Below, piece by piece: positions 1 to 10,712 of a stretch of DNA of 22,962 bases. The stretch is taken from assembly GCF_000315625.1 (NCBI RefSeq), contig NW_005434363.1, positions 1-22,962 on the forward strand. Reading direction: 5' to 3'. Below the pieces are notes generated by a model. That model made no database searches. It was not told where the DNA came from and saw only the letters and a program-made list of their open reading frames with translations. This DNA is from Guillardia theta CCMP2712 (taxonomy: Eukaryota > Cryptophyceae > Pyrenomonadales > Geminigeraceae). The position numbers and the translations under genes were made by a program. Numbering within the stretch: position 1 is the stretch's first letter; the number at the start of each line of letters is the position of its first letter.

Positions 1-258
1 AGGAGGAGGAGAGAGGAAGAAGGGGAGAGAAGGGGATCGCGCGCAATACGATTAGGGTCAGGAGCGCGTCTGACTTTTTGGATGTCATGAAATGATCGCA
101 AATCATTTGATCAGCAGCAAATAGCAACCATGTTTGTTGATCGTTACTTTCTTGATGTCACTGTTGTGTCGCATCGCAATCGCTGTATCATGTACCATCA
201 CCGATGATGTCTTCTCTTGTCTTGTTCCGGTTCACATTGCGCTGACGACATGTCAAAG
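1..258 (+). other. Probable intron of the dynein gene; no exon seen
   Basis: No stretch here matches the expected dynein sequence just upstream of GQANRWIRN. The end looks like a 3' splice region: a pyrimidine-rich stretch (about 208-232), a branch-like CTGAC near 243, then an AG at 257-258. I see no other gene. Confidence 0.5.
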
Positions 259-440
259 GGTCAAGCCAATCGATGGATCCGCAACATGGAGAAAGAAAAC
301 TCCCTCGAGGTGAGGAACGAGTAGATGCTCCTCCTCCTCCTGCTCCTCCTCCTGCTCCTCCTCCTGCTCCTCCTCCTCCCTCCTTCACCAGGAGCTGCTC
401 CTGCTCCTGCTCCTCCTCCTCTACCACCACCAGGAGCAGG

Positions 441-476
<36 letters not shown>

Positions 477-2596
477 ACCTCCTGCTCCTCCTACTCTCTC
501 TCCTCCTTCCCCCCAACCCCCCTCCTTTTTAATCTCTCCTCTCCTCTCCTCTCCTCCTCATCTCCTTCCTCTCACTCCACTCCCAGGTCGTCAAGCTCAG
601 TCAGTCCGACTTCGTCCGCCGCATCGAGGGCTGCGTGCAGTACGGCCGTCCTGTCCTCCTCGAGAACGTCGGGGAGACTATCGACTCTATCCTTGAGCCC
701 GTCCTCACCCGCCAGACCTACAAGTCAGGCAACACACTAATGATGAAGATAGGGGACAGCGCAGTCGAGTACTCCCCTCAGTTCAAGTTCTACGTCACTA
801 CCAAACTCCCCAGCCCTCACTACACTCCCGAGATCTCCACCAAAGTCGTCCTCATCAACTTCACTATCACCCCGCAAGGGCTCGAGGACCAGCTCCTGGG
901 GATCACGGTCGAGACTGAGAGGGCGGACCTTGAGGAGGAGAGGCAGAAGCTGGTGGTGCAGAACGCCGGGTTCAAGAAGCAGATAGCGGAGATCGAGGAC
1001 AAGATCTTGAAGATGCTGTCGGAGGCAGGAGGTGACATCCTGGAAGACGAGGAGCTCATCAATACGCTCTCTGCCTCCAAGGTCACCTCAAGCGAGATCA
1101 TGACGGCGCTGGAGGCGGCGGAGAGGACGGAGAACACGATAAACGAGGCAAGGATGCTCTACAAGCCGTACGCCGAGAGGGGCTCCTTGCTCTTCTTCTG
1201 TGTGGCAGACCTCAGGAGCATCGAGCCCATGTACCAGTACTCCCTTGGCTGGTTCGTGAACCTGTTCGTAGCAGCCATGCACGACTCCTCGTCCTCTGAC
1301 GACATAGCGGCGCGCGTTCAGGTTCTCATCGACTTCTTCACCTACTCCCTGTACAGGAACGTCTGCCGCTCGCTCTTCGAAAAGGACAAGCTCCTCTACT
1401 CCTTCCTCGTCTGCTCCAAGCTCATGATCTGGCAGCAGCTCATCTCCACCGCCGAGCTTAAGTTCCTCCTCAGCGGCGTCGCTGGGCCCGCAGGCGCCAA
1501 CCCTCCTCCCAAACCCGCCGAGTGGTTCCCCGACCGAGCATGGACTGAGATCCTGCAGGCGACGCTGCTGGAGCAGTTCAAGGAGCTGGGCAAGGAGTTC
1601 GTGCTGCATGTGGACGACTGGAAGCAGATCTACGACAGCGCGGACCCTGCAAGGATGAAGTTCCCCGGCGTCATGCACAAGAAGTACAGCAGCTTCCAGA
1701 AGCTCACCATCCTCCGATGCCTCCGCCCGGACAAGATCGTGCAGGAGGTGCAGAACTTGGTGGTGGAGGAGATGGGGCAGAAGTTTGTCGAGCCTCCTCC
1801 TTTCGACCTTCAGAACTGCTTCGACGACTCCTCTCCTACCTCCCCGCTCATCTTCGTCCTCTCCCCTGGCGCCGACCCCAACGCCTCCCTCATCCAGTTT
1901 GCCGACTCCGTCGGCATCAAGCTCGACATGCTCTCCCTCGGCCAGGGGCAGGGGCCCATCGCTGAGCGGATGATAGAGGACGCAGTCGACAGAGGCTCCT
2001 GGGTCGTCCTGCAGAACTGCCACCTCTCTCCCTCCTGGATGCCAGCACTGGAGGCCAAGGTAGAGAAGCTCTCGCCCGAGCGCTGCCATGCTCAGTTCCG
2101 TCTCTGGCTGACCTCCTACCCCTCCGACAAGTTCCCAGTCGCCATCCTGCAGAACGGAGTGAAGATGACGCTGCAGCCGCCCAAGGGACTCCGAGCCAAC
2201 ATGCTCAACACGTACTTCGTCATCGAGGACTCGTTCTTCGAGGGCTGCTCCAAAGTCGCCCAGCTTCGCAAGCTCCACTTCTCCCTCGCATTCTTCCACG
2301 CCTCCCTGCAGGAGAGGAGGAAGTTCGGACCCCTAGGCTTCAACATCCCCTACGAGTTCACCGAGTCGGACCTCCGCATCTGTCAGACGCAGGTCAAGAT
2401 GTTCCTCGAGGAGTTCGAGCAGATTCCCTGGGCTGCGCTGCGCTACACGGCAGGAGAGACCAACTACGGGGGGAGGGTCACAGACGCCCATGACCGCACG
2501 ACTGTCAACACCATGCTCGAGCTCCTCTACACCCCCAGAGTGGTTAGTACTCTCCTCCTCCTCCTCCTCCTCCTTCTCCTCCTCCTCTCCCTTTCT

Positions 2597-2638
<42 letters not shown>

Positions 2639-4303
2639 CCTCCTGCTCCTGCTCCTGCTCCTCCTTGTCCTTGTCCTTGTCCTTGTCCTTGTCCTTGTCC
2701 TTGTCCTTGTCCTCGTCTTCCTTGTCTCCTGCCTCCTTCTATCTTTTGCTTCCTCTTCTTCACCGGACTACTCGCTTCTTGCCTCTCCTGTCTCTATTGG
2801 CCTTCTCTCTTCCCCTCTCCTTCACTTCTCAGTTGTATCCAGCTGCAACTACTCTTTCCTTCCTCCCTCCTCCTTCTCTTCCCCTGCTTTTGCCTTCTCC
2901 TCGTCTACGCCCTTTTCCAGAAGCGTTCTTTTCTGACATGATCTCTTTCTCTCTTTTACCATCTCCTTTTCCTCCTGCTCCTCCTCCTGCTCCTGCTCCT
3001 CCTGCTCCTGCTCCCACTCATACTCCTCCTGCTCCTGCTCCTCCTGCTCCTGCTCCTGCTCCTGCTCTTGCTCCTCCCGCTCCTGCTGCTCCTCCTCCTT
3101 CCTGCAGCTCGACGAAGACTACAAGTTCTCTGAGTCAGGCATCTACTTCGCTCCTCCCGATGGGACTGTAGAGGATCACAAACAGTTTCTCCGCAATCTC
3201 CCGCTCGTAGAGGCCCCCGAGTGCTTCGGCCTTCATGAGAACGCAAATATCACCTTTGCTACAGCCGAGACCTACTCTCTCTTCGACTCTCTCCTCCTCC
3301 TCATGCCCAAGGGAGGAGGAGGAGGAGGAGGCAAGTCGGCCGACAGCACCCTGGAGACCATGGCGCTGGAGATGCTGGAAAGGCTTCCTGAGCGCAGCGA
3401 CTTTTACAAGTTCGGCCTGCCATGGAACGTGGAGGACGTGCAGGAGAAGTATCCAACTCTCTACACGGACAGCATGAACACAGTCCTTACCCAGGAGCTC
3501 CTCCGCTTCAACGTCGTCATCGACAACGTCCGCTCAAGCCTGCAGCAGCTCCTCAACGCCGTCAAGGGCATCGTGTTGATGTCTTCCGACCTCGAGCGGA
3601 TGTCTGTATCCTTCCTTAACGGCTCCATCCCCTCCCTCTGGAGCAGCAAGTGCTACCCCTCCCTCAAGCCCCTCGGCCCCTTCTACGACGACTTCCTCCG
3701 CCGCCTCCACTTCTTCCAGACCTGGATCAACAACGGAGCTCCCTGCGTGTTCTGGCTCTCGGGCTTCTACTTCACTCAGTCCTTCCTCACCGGGACTCTC
3801 CAGAACTTCGCGAGGAAGCACAAGAAGGCGATAGACACTCTCAGCTGGTCCTTCCAGGTCATGCGCGAGGCCGAGGAGGAGCTCGATCGTCCTGAGGATG
3901 GCTGCTATATCCATGGCCTCTTCCTTGACGGCGCTGGGTGGGACCCCCAGCAGAATCACCTGGCCGAGCAGCAGCCGAAAATTCTTTTCATCCCCATGCC
4001 TATCGTCCTCTTCAAGCCCTGCGAGACAAAGGTAGAATTTGCTTGCTTCTCCTATTGCTCCCTCGCCTTCTCCTGCTCCTCCTCCTGCTCCTCCTCCTCC
4101 ATCTGCTGCTCCTGCACTCCCACGGCTGCCGCTGCCGCTGCTACTTCTCCTCCCCCCCCTCTTCCTGCTTCAAAAAAAAAATTGCTCTCTACACATACTC
4201 ATTCCTTGCAGGACATCGAGAAGTCCTCGAACGAGTACACATGTCCAATCTACAAGACCAGCGCAAGGTATCAGTTTCTTCCTGCTCTCTCCCTTGCCCC
4301 CAG

Positions 4304-4357
<54 letters not shown>

Positions 4358-4755
4358 ACCCCCCCCCCCCCTCCCGAAAATCTTCACCTCCGCTCACGCC
4401 CACGGGAGGAGGGGAACCCTCTCAACCACCGGGCACTCCACAAACTTCGTCATGGACATTGTTCTTCCTTCCCCTAGAGGTCAGAGCTCCTGCTCCTGCT
4501 CCTCTCCATCCCACCTTGATCCTCCTCCCCACTCCTCGCCTTCCTCCTCCCCCCTCCCCCCCAACGTTCTCCTTCTCCTCTCCCACCATTCTCCTTGCTA
4601 TGTACCTCACTCTTTTCTGCTCCTTTCCTCTTCTCCTTCACTCCTCCTGCTACTCTGCTCTGCTCGCTCCTTCCTGCCTCTCCTCTGATATCCCACCAGA
4701 CGCCTCCCACTGGATCCTTCGTGGAGTTGCCTGCTTGTGCCAGCTAGACTTCTAA
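259..4755 (+). CDS. Dynein heavy chain, axonemal inner-arm type, C-terminal part (5' end outside window)
   Basis: Motor subunit that moves along microtubules; this part covers the end of the AAA ring and the C-terminal domain. Exons by hand: 259-309, 587-2542, 3108-4031, 4212-4267, 4409-4479, 4700-4755 (about 1,037 residues, stop TAA 4753-4755). The first exon reads GQANRWIRNME, the conserved stretch before AAA5; the second begins VVKLSQSDFVRRIEG and includes LLENVGE. AAA6 is marked by LSLGQGQGPIAERMIEDA and WVVLQNCHLSPSWMPALE (about 1900-2045). The end matches the family: YKTSARRGTLSTTGHSTNFV, then HWILRGVACLCQLDF. That ending and the short tail resemble single-headed axonemal chains of the DNAH3/7/12 group (inference). 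A run of seven glycines near 3310 comes from an in-frame GGA repeat in a loop that is often Gly-rich. All five introns have GT-AG ends and matching phases. The junction at 258/259 is the least certain. Confidence 0.93.
310..586 (+). repeat. Dynein intron with CTCCTG/CAGGAG inverted repeat
   Basis: A phase-0 intron (GTGAGG ... CCCAG) between the NSLE and VVKL codons. Nearly all of its first half is CTCCTG/CTCCTC repeat (about 330-420), followed by the complementary GGAGCA repeat (about 431-476). Positions 395-416 and 439-460 are a perfect 22-bp inverted repeat with a 22-nt loop, so the transcript could fold into a stable hairpin inside the intron. Confidence 0.8.
2543..3107 (+). repeat. Long dynein intron with CTCCTG and CCTTGT hexamer arrays
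   Basis: A phase-0 intron (GTTAGT ... CTGCAG) of 565 bp. It holds CTC repeats (about 2550-2590), CTCCTG repeats (about 2596-2662), eight CCTTGT units at 2663-2710, and a second CTCCTG block at about 2966-3098. The coding frame stays open through much of the repeat, which makes a long leucine/proline run that is not dynein-like. The downstream exon resumes the family sequence at LDEDYKFSESGIYF. Confidence 0.85.
4305..4355 (+). repeat. (CTG)17 trinucleotide repeat inside a dynein intron
   Basis: Seventeen uninterrupted CTG units, then a C tract, all within the 141-bp intron 4268-4408 near the 3' end of the dynein gene. The frame read through it is poly-Leu, poly-Ala or poly-Cys depending on register, so it is not expected to be coding. 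Confidence 0.9.
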
Positions 4756-4803
4756 CTCCTCCTCCTCCTCCTCCTCCTCTCCCCTTCAATCATTCTTGTC
4801 ATC

Positions 4804-7800
4804 TTATTCAAACAAAATTCTGTACACAAACTCCTTCCTCAGCTCGGCCTCAGCACGTTCTTGAACCCTCGGCACTCCAGCGTCTCGCCGATCCCTCGCA
4901 CCTCCTCTGTCCTGCTCACTTTCCCCCCCTGCTCCCGCCGACCTTCTCCTTGTCTCGCCTGCTTCAACATCAGCCTCCTCCAACTCCCCTCTCCTCCTCG
5001 CTCCTTCCCGCTCTTCCCTCCTCCCCTGATCCCTTCCCTCCTCCACCCTTCGTTGCAAGTGCATGCTCGTTTGTGATCGCTCTCCACCCTCCTGCCCCAC
5101 CTCGCCTCCTCCCCTTCCTCCTGCATCTTCCTGATCCTCCCAGCTGCCCATCCCCTCCTCCTTCCTCACCCGGTTGTGGGGCGCGAAAGTAGCCCGGAAG
5201 GCCTTGCTGGAGGCGGAGGGAGGCAGGTCAGTGAACGACTTGAGGGAGGACGCGCGAGGTTTGCGCTGATTCTCGTCCACAGCTCGAGCAGCTGCACGAG
5301 TAGGGATCTGATGGGTGAAAATCAGAGAAGGGGAGGAGGAGGTTGTGAAGGCGAGCAGGGGAGTGAAGGGAGGGGGCGAGGGAGAGGAGGAGGGAGAGAG
5401 AAGAATTGGCAACAAAAGATGGAAGGGCAGAGAGGGAGGGAAGGAGGGAGGGAGGGAGGGAAGGGAAGGGAGGGAGGGAAGGGAGGGAGGAAGGAGGCTT
5501 GAAGATGGTGGGGTACAAACCCTGGAAGTGCTCGTGGCATGGCGAATTCTCCCGACGAGGCTGCGAGAGAAGCAGGTGAACGGAAGGAGGGAGAAGAGCG
5601 TGAGGAGGGTAAACACGGATAGTCATGGCAGAAGGATGGCTCAACCAGCAGCAATGGGAAGAGGGTGAGAGGGAGGCAAGAAAGGAGGGAGGAGGAAGAG
5701 GAGGGGGAGGAGCGGGGAGAAAGGGAAGGGGAGGGGGAGGGGAAGGACCTCCAGTTAGCAGGAGGATGGAGCATAGAGCCTGAGGACGTGCGGGAGATCG
5801 TTTGGATGTCCGGGAGCTCAGGCGGTCTCGGAAGGACGTTGATGTCTGGGATGCAATGAGACGTCGGAACATCAGAGGACGAGACATTGGAGGGAGGGAG
5901 GCAGGGAGATATTCACCTTTGTCGGCGAGCGCATCCTGCAGGACCAGCCTCTGCATGGCCTCAGACGCATCCGAACTCTCCGACTCCTGAGCCTCGCTGA
6001 AGCCTTCAGATGCCTGAAAGAGAACGAGGTAAGAGCAATAGGAAACTGAACAAGTTCAGAATGGAGGAGGGGGAGGAAGAGGGTGGTGTAGGAAGGGGGA
6101 GGGAGAAGGGAAAGGGGACTGGAAGAAACGAGGGCTGGTGAGGAAAGAAGGGGAGGAAGGGGAGGATAGCAGAGGAGCGAGAGGAGAGGGAGCAGGGGAG
6201 GGGAGGGGAGGAGAGGGGAGGAGAGGGAGGAGGGAGGTTCCTCGGCACGACCTTGGAGGAGCTTTGATCTTCCGTCACATCCTCACTGGAACTGGGGCTT
6301 CGTGGCTCTTCTGCCTCCTCCACGGCCACCTCCTCCCCCGCCGCGTTCTCTCCTGTCGCCTCCTCCACAGCCTCCTTCTTGACCGAGCAGTTGACTCTGA
6401 TGAACCTGGCAGGCTTCACGGGGCCGGGGAGCACAGGAGTGCTGTTCTTCTCGACATTGTTCCTCGTGCTGACCTCCTGCAACGTCCTCCCCCCCTTTCC
6501 AAGCTGATCTGCCTCTTGACCGTCTTCTCTGTCGCGTTCGAGGCCTTGCTCGCCTGCGCCGCCTTCTTGTCCGCCAGGATCTGCTGTCGGTAGGGATCGA
6601 TGGACAGCAGCTTGCTCTTGACCCACTCCCGCGTCTCTGCCATGCTCTTGCTGTGCGAGTTGGGGACGCGGGACCAAGGGTTCAGCTCTTCCATGTCCAG
6701 GGCCGCCACCATGAGCGCCTTGCCCACGTCCCTGAAGATGCTCGTGTTGAACTTTGGCAGCGGGCCCCTCCACGTCTCTCCGGGGGAGGCCCGCGGGTCC
6801 TGGGTGGCAGCAGGAGGCTTGTTGTTGACGACTCGCCCCCGTTGTAGTTGCACTCCACTGTCATGGAGTGAACCAGGCCCGTCGCTCGGTAGATCCCGAC
6901 CCTGCTTGACCCTTCCTTGGACTGCCCGTTCCTGTCCTTGGACTCCATAGCCTTCTCGCTGAACACGCAGGAGCCGAAGTCGAAGTGGGCGCTGTTGATC
7001 GCGATCATCCTGGCGTACATCATGTTGTCTATCATCTCCTGGTACGTGGGCAGCGCGTTGGCGTAGCAGAAGCATCCTCGCTTCGTGGCATGAGCATGGA
7101 GGTCAACGAAGAACTTCAAGTTCGTCCTCCCCTTCAGCCACACCACCAGCTCCTTGATCGCCCACACCGTCGGGTGCCTTGTCCTGTCCGGGGCGTCATA
7201 GAAACGGTTCAGGTTCAACCCTTGGGTGTCGGCCCTGTAGTGACCCCTGGCCACCCCATCTGGGTTGATGATGGGAACAACCTTGAAGACGAAGGCCCGT
7301 CGGAGAGCCTTGGCCCTCGGATCCTCCTTGTTCACTAGGAAGTCTATGGCTCCGTCCCACATCCACTGGGCAGGAGATTCGCCAGGGTGGACCCTGGCTG
7401 AGAGCACGAAGTACTTCTTCTCCGGGAACACCAGCGGCCGCTGCTTTCCCTCCGGGAACAAGTTTTCGATCTCCTCCTCCCGCTCGGAAGAAGCTCCGAA
7501 GTAGTCGGTGATGGTCAGCACCTCCATCCTCCTCCCTTCCAGCGAGTACGTCAGAGTCTCTCTCTCAAGGTAGATGGCGGATTCCGACGTCTTCGCCCCC
7601 AGCTTTGAGGCGACGGCGTCCTGGATTGCATCGAGCTTCCTCTTCACGTCCTCGAACGAGTAAGGATAGCTGAAGGCAAAGAAGACCGTCGAGTCGGAGG
7701 AGAAGCGGAACTTGAAACGAATCTGAAACTGCCTTCCTTCACCGCAAGAATATGTGACCTCGTCCTTGATCCTCTCCCACTTGTCCCATGCAGAGCTCCC

Positions 7801-8118
7801 CAGTCTGTACACCGGCTTCATCCCCTGGTTGAACATCTTTGTCTGCGGGTTCATGTTCATTACAGTGAAGGTCAGGGTCTGATCTTTCTTCGCCCCGGAC
7901 ACGCTGAAATAAAACCATGTCCTGTAGTTCGTCTCGAACGGCTGCCCAGCACAGTCCGGCGAGGTCCTCAGCTCGAAGCATGTCTGCTCATCGTCCACTG
8001 CTTCCACATGCCCGATGTTCCCAGAGCAGAACTCCGAGCTCAAAACGATGTCGCCAAAGGTCCAAGTCCCCTGAGATGGGTACTCGCACTTGACCCCATC
8101 GCTGTCCGTCCTGACCAT
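4804..8118 (-). CDS. CCP5/AGBL5-like cytosolic carboxypeptidase (tubulin deglutamylase family), with an apparent frameshift
   Basis: M14 zinc carboxypeptidase; CCP5 relatives remove branch-point glutamates from tubulin side chains. Exons on the minus strand: 8118-6521, 6476-6252, 6013-5917, 5845-5749, 5560-5521, 5307-4804. An N-terminal beta-domain (residues about 20-150) precedes the catalytic domain. Zinc ligands are in ARVHPGESPAQW (H244, E247) and VDLHAHATKRGCF (H341); the catalytic Glu is in MTVECNYN (E422). SAHFDFGSCVFSEKAM and NGQSKEGSSRVGIYRATG are close to AGBL5. After NYNGG the frame shifts by one at a run of five C on the + strand (6836-6840); the next frame continues the family pattern (RVVNNKPPAA, then ALDMEELNPW). 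The tail beyond about residue 520 is acidic, then Ser/Pro-rich. The last exon stays open through a Glu/Arg/Gly-rich low-complexity stretch to TAA at 4804-4806; it may instead contain one more intron. The gene converges on the dynein with 48 bp between stop codons. Confidence 0.88.
5308..5520 (-). repeat. Carboxypeptidase intron with GGGA/CCCT repeat
   Basis: Intron between the exon reading SLVGRIRHATSTSR and the one reading IPTRAAARAVDENQ. It contains a degenerate GGGA array on the + strand (about 5425-5512), which is CCCT-rich in the transcript. Confidence 0.75.
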
Positions 8119-9411
8119 CTCACCTGTTTCCAGCCTCGAGGCAGTGATGGAGGTGCTCGAGATTCTTGTTCAACAACACCAGACTTCAAGGAAGCGCTGA
8201 GATCTCTGCCCTTCAGGTGGATTTGTACTTGAACTTCAACCTGTTAATCTTCATTGTCATCCCCTTTACTCTTCGCTGACGAGCCCAGCCATCCTTGCAG
8301 CGTTGAGCTGTAATTTTCAAGCAACCGACCGAGTTTCTTGGAAGAGAAAAGTTCTGAGCCTGTTCCCCCTCAAGTTTTTGACTTGTCTTTACAAGTCTTG
8401 TACCAATTCAACGCCAGATACGCCAACCAAGTCACTAACGCAGCTCTCGGTTTACAGTCTCATCCTTGAGACGTGTGTCCTCCTGCTCCCGCTCCCGCTC
8501 CTGTTCCGTCCTCTCCTTCCCTCCTTCTTGTGTCTGTACCTTCTCTTCAGTCCTCCCTGCTACTTGTTTCGTTCCTCCTCTTCTCTCCTCACTCCACTTC
8601 GTAAGTGCGTATCATCATCTCGTCGCCCAGTTTTAAAAACTTTTAAAAGTCTTAATTATAAGATTGAAATACACTGATGCATATTTGAAATATAGATATG
8701 TAATGTTGAAAGTTGACCCATATGTTTCTATTTTGCAACACAGAAATCGAAATATAAAAAAATTAAACTGAAAACTACTCCGGCCCGGGTACTGCGGCCA
8801 GCGCCGGGGTCACCGGGTGACCGGGTCCGTCCGCCGCGGCCGGGCCGCCAGTGGCCAGGCCGCAGTGGCACGGCACTGTGACTGGTAGGCTGGCCCGGCG
8901 ACTCTCCGGATAGGCTTCCGAAGTTCCTTGAACTGGCCGCGGCGGCAACGGCTGGCAGTGCGCCGGGCCGCGAGTGTGACGGTCGCGGCCCCGTGCGCCG
9001 TAGGCCCGACGGTGAGAGTCACGGTGGCAACCGCCGGCTACCGTCGTACTGCTCGGAGTACGGGTGAATCACGGCTGTCAGTGAAGACTTAGTCACGGCG
9101 CCACGGCCATAGCGGTGGCGTCACTGTTGGGCACGCCGGGGGGCAGCAGCGGCGGACTCCGGGGACCAACGGTGCGATAGACTCTGATTTATTCTGAGTC
9201 ACTGACTCTCTGACATTATAAGGGCCGCTCGAACATCTTTGAGTCTCAAAAATAAACTTCTGGACAATGTCAATATAATCGTCATCTGCCATCAGCAACC
9301 TCATTCTGAGAACTTAGAAGTGGCTGCCGCATCGAATATCCGAGAGCAGTAGTTATAAGGCAGACAAACAACTTGACAGGGCCGGGCCGCTCAACACTGA
9401 AAGCATCTGCC
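8119..9411. other. Spacer with a GC-rich block; no supportable gene
   Basis: The space lies upstream of the carboxypeptidase and downstream of the CBM gene. 8640-8780 is AT-rich. It switches abruptly to a GC-rich block at about 8781-9180 that contains a palindrome (GGTCACC G GGTGACC, 8808-8822) and several CCGGGCCGC motifs. A related GGGCCGCTC motif appears at 9220-9228 and 9382-9391. Open frames here (a 70-aa and a 71-aa frame on the minus strand, a 124-aa frame on plus) show no family resemblance I can name. Confidence 0.6.
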
Positions 9412-10712
9412 TCACGCGTTCTGTGGCGGCAGAAGGTTGAGCTGGAGATGTTCGAAATCCGCATCATCCGTTGGCGGCATCAAAGCAGCAGCCTGCAACA
9501 CAGAAGGGATCGTCGAACCTTAAGAGAGGAAGAAATGCGAGATGATAGGCAAAACTCACCTTGCTCGTCACAGTCTCGATCTTGCTCACGAGAGCATTCG
9601 CCTTGTTCGCAAACGCCGTACTGTCAGTGCTGCTGCTGTGCAACGCCTGCAACTGGATTGAGCCAACGCACCCTTCAACTATGTTCTCGTGCAAGCGACC
9701 TTGTTGGTGTCGTCGATGAGCTCCTGGAGCTCCGGCCCAACGACTCCATATCGTGCGATCTGCACACTCTCAGCCACATCCCGTTGAGAGGAGAGCACTC
9801 ATACTTCTTTCTCCAAGACCGCGATCCTCTGCTGCATGTTCTCTGTCACAGCCTTGATCGCAATCTTCTCCTTCTGATCAAGGATGTCTCTGATCTTCTC
9901 CATGTGCGATCGGATCTCAGTGATCTTAGCCTGCCATGCGGTCAACACCTGCCACACGACCAGCCGCTCACAGCTACCTCGCCAGCTGCTTTGATAGAAA
10001 CCAGTCCCTTGCTTCCCTGCTCCTGAAACGCGTTCACAACCGTCTTGCTCCTGTTCAGCGCCACGAGGCCGCTGTTGAGCTCTGACTTCAAAGTGTCGAT
10101 GAACTGTGAATGGGCCTTGGCCAGCTTCTCCTGCGCCACCTGCCTCTCCTGCTCCAGTCGGGACACAACATCTCTTGCGATCTCAAGGCTGTCCTTGGAG
10201 GCAACATACACACCATCGGACGTTGTGAATTTCCTCTCGGTCTGTTTGGCTCCGGGGATGTTGTCGACAAAGATGACATTGTTCATGTTGCCCTGCGAGT
10301 CAGTCGTCGTCTCCATCCCTGGATGGCAGCGCCATTCCGTCCCATCGACCACAAACTTCATCTCGTGCTGCCCCCTGGGGAGCTCAATGATGATCTCAAA
10401 GTCGCCGTCCTTGTTCTTGGTCATGGCGTTCCTCGTCTTGAATCTCGACCATGACCCGACAACCTCCACGGACTTGTGGATCTCCCCGTTGATCTTCTTG
10501 TACACGATCTTGGTGAACGCCGTTCCTTGGAGGTCCCTTCCAGACGCCGACCTCGCTACTGGAACTCCGTTGGCGCTGGCCGCTTGCGGGCTTGCCCCCC
10601 CGCGGAGCTGTACGACTTTGATGCACTGAGCCGACCCGGGAATATTTCTCAAGGAAGAAGCAATGTCTGAAAATGCTAGATAGAACAGGACGAGAAGAAA
10701 CTTTGAGGACAT
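9412..10712 (-). CDS. Secreted or plastid-directed protein with AMPK-type carbohydrate-binding module and coiled coil
   Basis: Predicted 364 residues from exons 10712-9978, 9930-9805, 9759-9700, 9652-9560 and 9492-9412 (stop TGA 9414-9412). All introns are short (47, 45, 47, 67 bp) and phase 0. Residues 1-20 are a hydrophobic signal peptide (MSSKFLLVLFYLAFSDIASS), followed by a basic/Ser/Ala-rich stretch with LRGG (37-40). Residues 67-149 match the AMPK-beta/CBM48-type E-set fold. Positions equivalent to glycogen contacts are kept: W88 in VVGSW, K119 in MKFVVDG, W127 in EWRCHP and N145 in NMNNVIFVD. Residues from about 172 to 295 are heptad-like (RLEQERQVAQEKLAKAH, later MQQRIAVLEKE), predicting a coiled coil. 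No kinase or enzyme domain follows. A role in binding starch or glycogen is inferred from the retained residues; the final compartment cannot be decided from sequence alone. Confidence 0.85.

Noticed and set aside
1088-2299. 403-residue open frame on the minus strand
   Set aside because: It lies wholly opposite the clearly conserved dynein exon and its composition follows dynein codon bias; it is a shadow frame.
2490-3171. Long Leu/Pro/Ser-rich frames over the CTCCTG arrays
   Set aside because: They are translations of simple repeats inside an intron whose flanking exons are conserved dynein.
6471-6530. Second apparent frameshift in the carboxypeptidase at a run of seven C
   Set aside because: A 44-bp GT-AG intron (6477-6520) joins the two frames in phase 0 and matches the local short-intron class, so no sequence error is needed.
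8303-8677. 124-residue plus-strand frame with hydrophobic stretch
   Set aside because: It lacks an ATG at its start, is pyrimidine-rich low complexity, and has no recognisable motif.
9089-9304. 71-residue minus-strand frame starting MRLLMADDDYIDIV
   Set aside because: It runs from AT-rich into the GC-rich block, shows no family resemblance, and starts downstream of the stop of the CBM gene; it cannot be supported.
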